NCBI RefSeq assembly: GCF_026420145.1
Contig: NZ_JAPMLV010000001.1
Span: 1,612,001 to 1,676,000, forward strand
DNA from: Enterobacter pseudoroggenkampii
Lineage (GTDB): Bacteria > Pseudomonadota > Gammaproteobacteria > Enterobacterales > Enterobacteriaceae
DNA length: 64,000 nt
Reading direction: 5' to 3'
Within the stretch, counting starts at the first letter, position 1. The number at the start of each line of letters is the position of its first letter. Made by a program: the position numbers and the translations under genes. The notes under the pieces were generated by a model. It was given only the letters and a program-made list of their open reading frames with translations. It did not search any database and was not told the DNA's origin. Positions 61,304 through 64,000 of this stretch are shown here, piece after piece.

Positions 61304-63418
61304 ATGAAAATCATTTCTGCCCGTAAGGCCTCTCTCCCGCTGCTGCTGGTTCCCGTTACTTTCGCGCCGCTCACCGCTATAAGCGCAGAAGAACAGACCA
61401 TGATCGTCAGCGCCACGCCGCAAACCGTATCGGAGCTGGATACCCCGGCCGCGGTCAGCGTCGTCAATGGCGATGATATGCGCCACGCCGCGCCTCGCAT
61501 CAACCTGTCTGAATCCCTCGGCAGCGTCCCGGGACTGCAAATTCAGAACCGCCAGAACTATGCTCAGGATCTCCAGCTTTCGATGCGTGGGTTTGGCGCC
61601 CGCTCAACGTTTGGCGTGCGCGGTATCCGTATGTACGTCGACGGTATCCCTGCCACCATGCCGGACGGACAGGGCCAGACCTCCAACATCGATCTCTCCA
61701 GCGTGGAGAGCGTTGAAGTGCTGCGCGGCCCCTTCTCTGCCCTGTATGGCAACGCCTCTGGCGGCGTGATTAACATCAACACCCAGACCGGGCAGCAGCC
61801 GCCAACCATTGAAGCCAGCAGCTATTACGGCAGTTACGGTACCTGGCGCTACGGCATGAAGGCCACCGGTGCGATGGGCGACGGCACCCACGCAGGCGAT
61901 GTGGACTACACCGTTTCCACCACCCGTTTCACCACCCAGGGCTATCGCGACCACAGCGGCGCGCGGAAGAATCTGGCCAACGCCAAGCTGGGCGTGCGTA
62001 TTGATGACGTCAGCAAGCTGACGCTAATCTTCAACAGCGTAGACATGAAGGCCAACGATCCGGGCGGTCTGAGCTATCAGGAGTGGCAGAATAATCCGCG
62101 TCAGTCTCCGCGTGGCGATCAGTACAACACCCGTAAGACCATCAAACAGACCCAGGCCGGCCTGCGCTACGATCGCCAGCTCAGCGCTCAGGACGACCTC
62201 AGCGTAATGATGTACGCCGGCGAGCGTGAAATGACGCAGTACCAGTCGATTCCGTATCAGCCGCAGCTAAAAGCCACTCACTCCGGCGGGGTGATTGATA
62301 TGCAGCGCCACTATCAGGGCGTGGATACCCGCTGGACGCACCGCGGCGAGCTGCTGGTTCCGGTGACCTTTACCACCGGTCTGAACTACGAAAACCTGAG
62401 TGAAGATCGTCGCGGCTACGAGAACTTTGTGATGAGCAACGGCGTGCCGGACTACGGCGTCAAAGGCGATAAACGTCGTGACGAACGTAACCTGATGTGG
62501 AACGTCGATCCTTATCTGCAAAGCAACTGGCAGCTGACGCAGAAACTCTCTGTCGATGCGGGTGTCCGCTACAGTTCGGTCTGGTTTGATTCCAATGACC
62601 ATTACGTTACGCCGGGCAACGGCGACGACAGCGGTGACGCGAGCTATCACAAGTGGCTCCCGGCGGGCGCCGTTAAGTATGCGGTGACTGACGGGTGGAA
62701 CCTCTACGCTGCCGCAGGGCGTGGATTTGAAACGCCAACCATCAACGAACTCTCCTACCGTGCCGATAATCAGGGCGGTCTGAATATTGGCCTGAAGCCA
62801 TCCACGAACAACACCTATGAAGTGGGCAGCAAAACCCGCATCGGCAACGGCCTGCTGACGGCGGCGTTGTTCCGCACCGATACGGATGATGAGATCGTGG
62901 TGGACTCCAGTTCCGGCGGCCGCACAACCTATAAAAATGCCGGGAAAACACGCCGTCAGGGTGTGGAAGTTTCTCTGGATCAGCAGTTCGCTGAGAACTG
63001 GAAGCTGAAGATGGCGTGGACGTACCTGGATGCCACCTACCGTACTAACGTCTGCAGTGACGCAGACTGTAACGGTAACCGCATGCCGGGGATTGCGCGC
63101 AACATGGGCTTTGCCTCGTTTGGCTGGCAGCCGGAGGAAGGCTGGTACGCGGGCACGGACGTGCGTTACATGAGCGACATCATGGCCGACGACGAAAACA
63201 CCGCGAAAGCGCCGTCGTACACGGTAGTCGGGTTGAATACCGGGTATAAGTTTAACTACGGCAACTGGGGAATGGATGTCTTTGGCCGCGTCGATAACCT
63301 GTTCGATAAAGAGTACGCGGGCTCGGTTATTGTCAACGAGTCCAACGGCCGTTATTACGAACCTGCACCAGGCCGTAACTATGGCGTCGGGCTGTCGGTC
63401 TCTTATCGCTTCGAGTAA
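61304..63418 (+). CDS. yncD: TonB-dependent outer-membrane receptor YncD (PqqU)
   Basis: A 22-stranded TonB-dependent transporter of 704 residues. A signal peptide ending about residue 28 (AISA/EEQ) is followed by the TonB box-like TMIVSA, then plug (AAVSVVNGDDM, LSESLGSVPGLQIQNRQN, VEVLRGPFSALYGNASGGV) and barrel, ending SVSYRFE with aromatic penultimate. It agrees with E. coli YncD throughout. E. coli YncD is reported to import the cofactor pyrroloquinoline quinone (PqqU) and to serve as a phage receptor. A hairpin terminator follows. Confidence 0.94.
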   Translation: MKIISARKASLPLLLVPVTFAPLTAISAEEQTMIVSATPQTVSELDTPAAVSVVNGDDMRHAAPRINLSESLGSVPGLQIQNRQNYAQDLQLSMRGFGARSTFGVRGIRMYVDGIPATMPDGQGQTSNIDLSSVESVEVLRGPFSALYGNASGGVININTQTGQQPPTIEASSYYGSYGTWRYGMKATGAMGDGTHAGDVDYTVSTTRFTTQGYRDHSGARKNLANAKLGVRIDDVSKLTLIFNSVDMKANDPGGLSYQEWQNNPRQSPRGDQYNTRKTIKQTQAGLRYDRQLSAQDDLSVMMYAGEREMTQYQSIPYQPQLKATHSGGVIDMQRHYQGVDTRWTHRGELLVPVTFTTGLNYENLSEDRRGYENFVMSNGVPDYGVKGDKRRDERNLMWNVDPYLQSNWQLTQKLSVDAGVRYSSVWFDSNDHYVTPGNGDDSGDASYHKWLPAGAVKYAVTDGWNLYAAAGRGFETPTINELSYRADNQGGLNIGLKPSTNNTYEVGSKTRIGNGLLTAALFRTDTDDEIVVDSSSGGRTTYKNAGKTRRQGVEVSLDQQFAENWKLKMAWTYLDATYRTNVCSDADCNGNRMPGIARNMGFASFGWQPEEGWYAGTDVRYMSDIMADDENTAKAPSYTVVGLNTGYKFNYGNWGMDVFGRVDNLFDKEYAGSVIVNESNGRYYEPAPGRNYGVGLSVSYRFE

Positions 63419-63447
63419 GAAAAAGAAAAGTTTATTTTATTAATGAA

Positions 63448-63485
63448 ATAACCCTCCTGATGGCTTATTGCCATCAGGAGTTATT
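63448..63485. terminator. Terminator after yncD
   Basis: Stem CTCCTGATGG / CCATCAGGAG with a seven-base loop, extended by AATAAC/TTATT flanks, between the convergent yncD and mcbR-like genes. Confidence 0.85.
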
Positions 63486-63536
63486 CACCAGATAAATAAT
63501 TAGGTGCAGTATATAGTCGCTCTGTTAAATAATCTC

Positions 63537-64000
63537 TCAGTTAAAATATTGTCGCTGTAAAAGAAAATCCGCTTCATCAATCAACTTATCAATTGCCTTT
63601 TGGCTGGCATCCCCATCTCTCCGCTCAAGGGCTGAAAGAAGCTCATCATAGTGATACGTTGACGTTTTGATGTCGTTAAGTTCCTGATGCAGGTAGTTCA
63701 TACAGGGTCCGATGCGCACCCATAACTGTTCAATTAAGGCATTAAGCGTAGGCATTTCCGCATATTGATAAAGCGTAAACCGGAAGATGCGATTTGCATG
63801 CAATGCCTGCTGAACGTTTCCATTGCGCATAGCCTCATGGAAGGCCTCTGACATTTTGCGCAACGCCTCCAGCTTGCCGTCTGACATATTCTGGCATGCA
63901 GCAGCAACCGCCATCGGCTCAAGCTGTTTTCTGATGGCGTTAATCTCGTTATAACGCTCCAGCGTCACCTCAGGGACCAGAAATGCCTGCGCTGGCGTGG
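63537..64000 (-). CDS. mcbR: GntR-family (FCD domain) regulator, McbR-like, 5' part outside window
   Basis: The C-terminal ~154 residues of a GntR/FadR-type regulator. The frame is open through the window edge (TPAQAFLVPEVTLERYNEINAIRKQLE...). An FCD effector domain is visible with EPMAVAAACQNMSDGKLEALRKM, NRIFRFTLYQYAEMPTLNALIEQLWVRIGP and YHYDELLSALERRDG; the metal/ligand histidines are partly replaced. The PAQAF-VPEV junction and place next to yncD fit E. coli McbR (YncC), regulator of colanic acid and the periplasmic gene ybiM. The DNA-binding part is not in the window, and identity is moderately diverged. Confidence 0.78.
   Translation of the reverse strand, partial: TPAQAFLVPEVTLERYNEINAIRKQLEPMAVAAACQNMSDGKLEALRKMSEAFHEAMRNGNVQQALHANRIFRFTLYQYAEMPTLNALIEQLWVRIGPCMNYLHQELNDIKTSTYHYDELLSALERRDGDASQKAIDKLIDEADFLLQRQYFN

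Overview
The window is chromosomal DNA of an enterobacterium. Protein sequences and gene order point to the Enterobacter/Lelliottia/Klebsiella group; I infer this from recognised genes, not from a database search. The backbone genes fdnG, yddG, an OmpD-type porin, nhoA, yddH, pptA, yncG, ansP, yncE, yncD and an mcbR-like gene are those of the E. coli fdnG-mcbR interval, in mostly conserved order. smvA/smvR next to the ompD region recalls Salmonella. Between these anchors sit large accessory blocks, mostly about nutrient uptake and catabolism. I saw no rRNA, tRNA, CRISPR, integrase or insertion sequence.

Layout. 1-5.8 kb: the 3' end of the window's fdnG (selenocysteine UGA, plus an in-frame amber codon that removes its C-terminal domain), divergent yddG, and the porin. 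5.8-13.4 kb: a LysR regulator divergent from a livHMGF-like ABC transporter with its binding protein, an ATC-hydrolase-family protein and an N-carbamoyl-amino-acid amidohydrolase. This looks like an uptake-and-hydrolysis operon for 2-aminothiazoline-4-carboxylate or a similar compound, yielding cysteine. 13.4-17.6 kb: a second-type Kup K+ transporter, then the SmvA efflux pump with its TetR repressor SmvR. 17.7-32 kb: a 12-gene tricarboxylate island. Citrate lyase and its maturation genes (citCDEFXG) lie in one long minus-strand run with a DASS transporter, an AcnB-type aconitase, an alpha/beta hydrolase, an FAH-family protein, an MFS transporter and a PrpF/GalD-type isomerase. A divergent LysR gene faces a perfect palindrome.

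32-46.7 kb: nhoA/yddH; a two-gene cell-wall amidase plus periplasmic immunity pair resembling an orphan type VI effector module; a full-length second EF-G with a divergent ArsR-type regulator; a GNAT/MocR pair; a protein with two winged-helix-like repeats; a malate block (2HCT transporter, AEC permease, NAD malic enzyme) whose control region carries a near-consensus CRP site and five AGCGCT hexamers spaced exactly 11 bp apart; an extra LpxL-type acyltransferase; pptA; and a YncG glutathione transferase. 46.7-54.2 kb: an eight-gene minus-strand operon (two cystine-family binding proteins, permease, ATPase, N-acetyltransferase, two flavin monooxygenases, M20 deacylase) that matches in composition the Bacillus ytm/yxe routes for salvage of S-alkylated or S-succinylated cysteine. 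54.3-64 kb: a P-loop kinase-like protein, a PAS chemoreceptor, a cupin/LysR pair, a gene remnant, ansP, yncE, yncD with a Fur-box-like site, and a truncated mcbR-like gene at the edge.

Taken together, a conserved scaffold carries interchangeable metabolic cassettes: two for salvage of modified cysteine, two for organic acids. The least-described items are the isomerase-aconitase-citrate lyase island, the amidase/immunity pair and the ArsR-linked EF-G paralogue.
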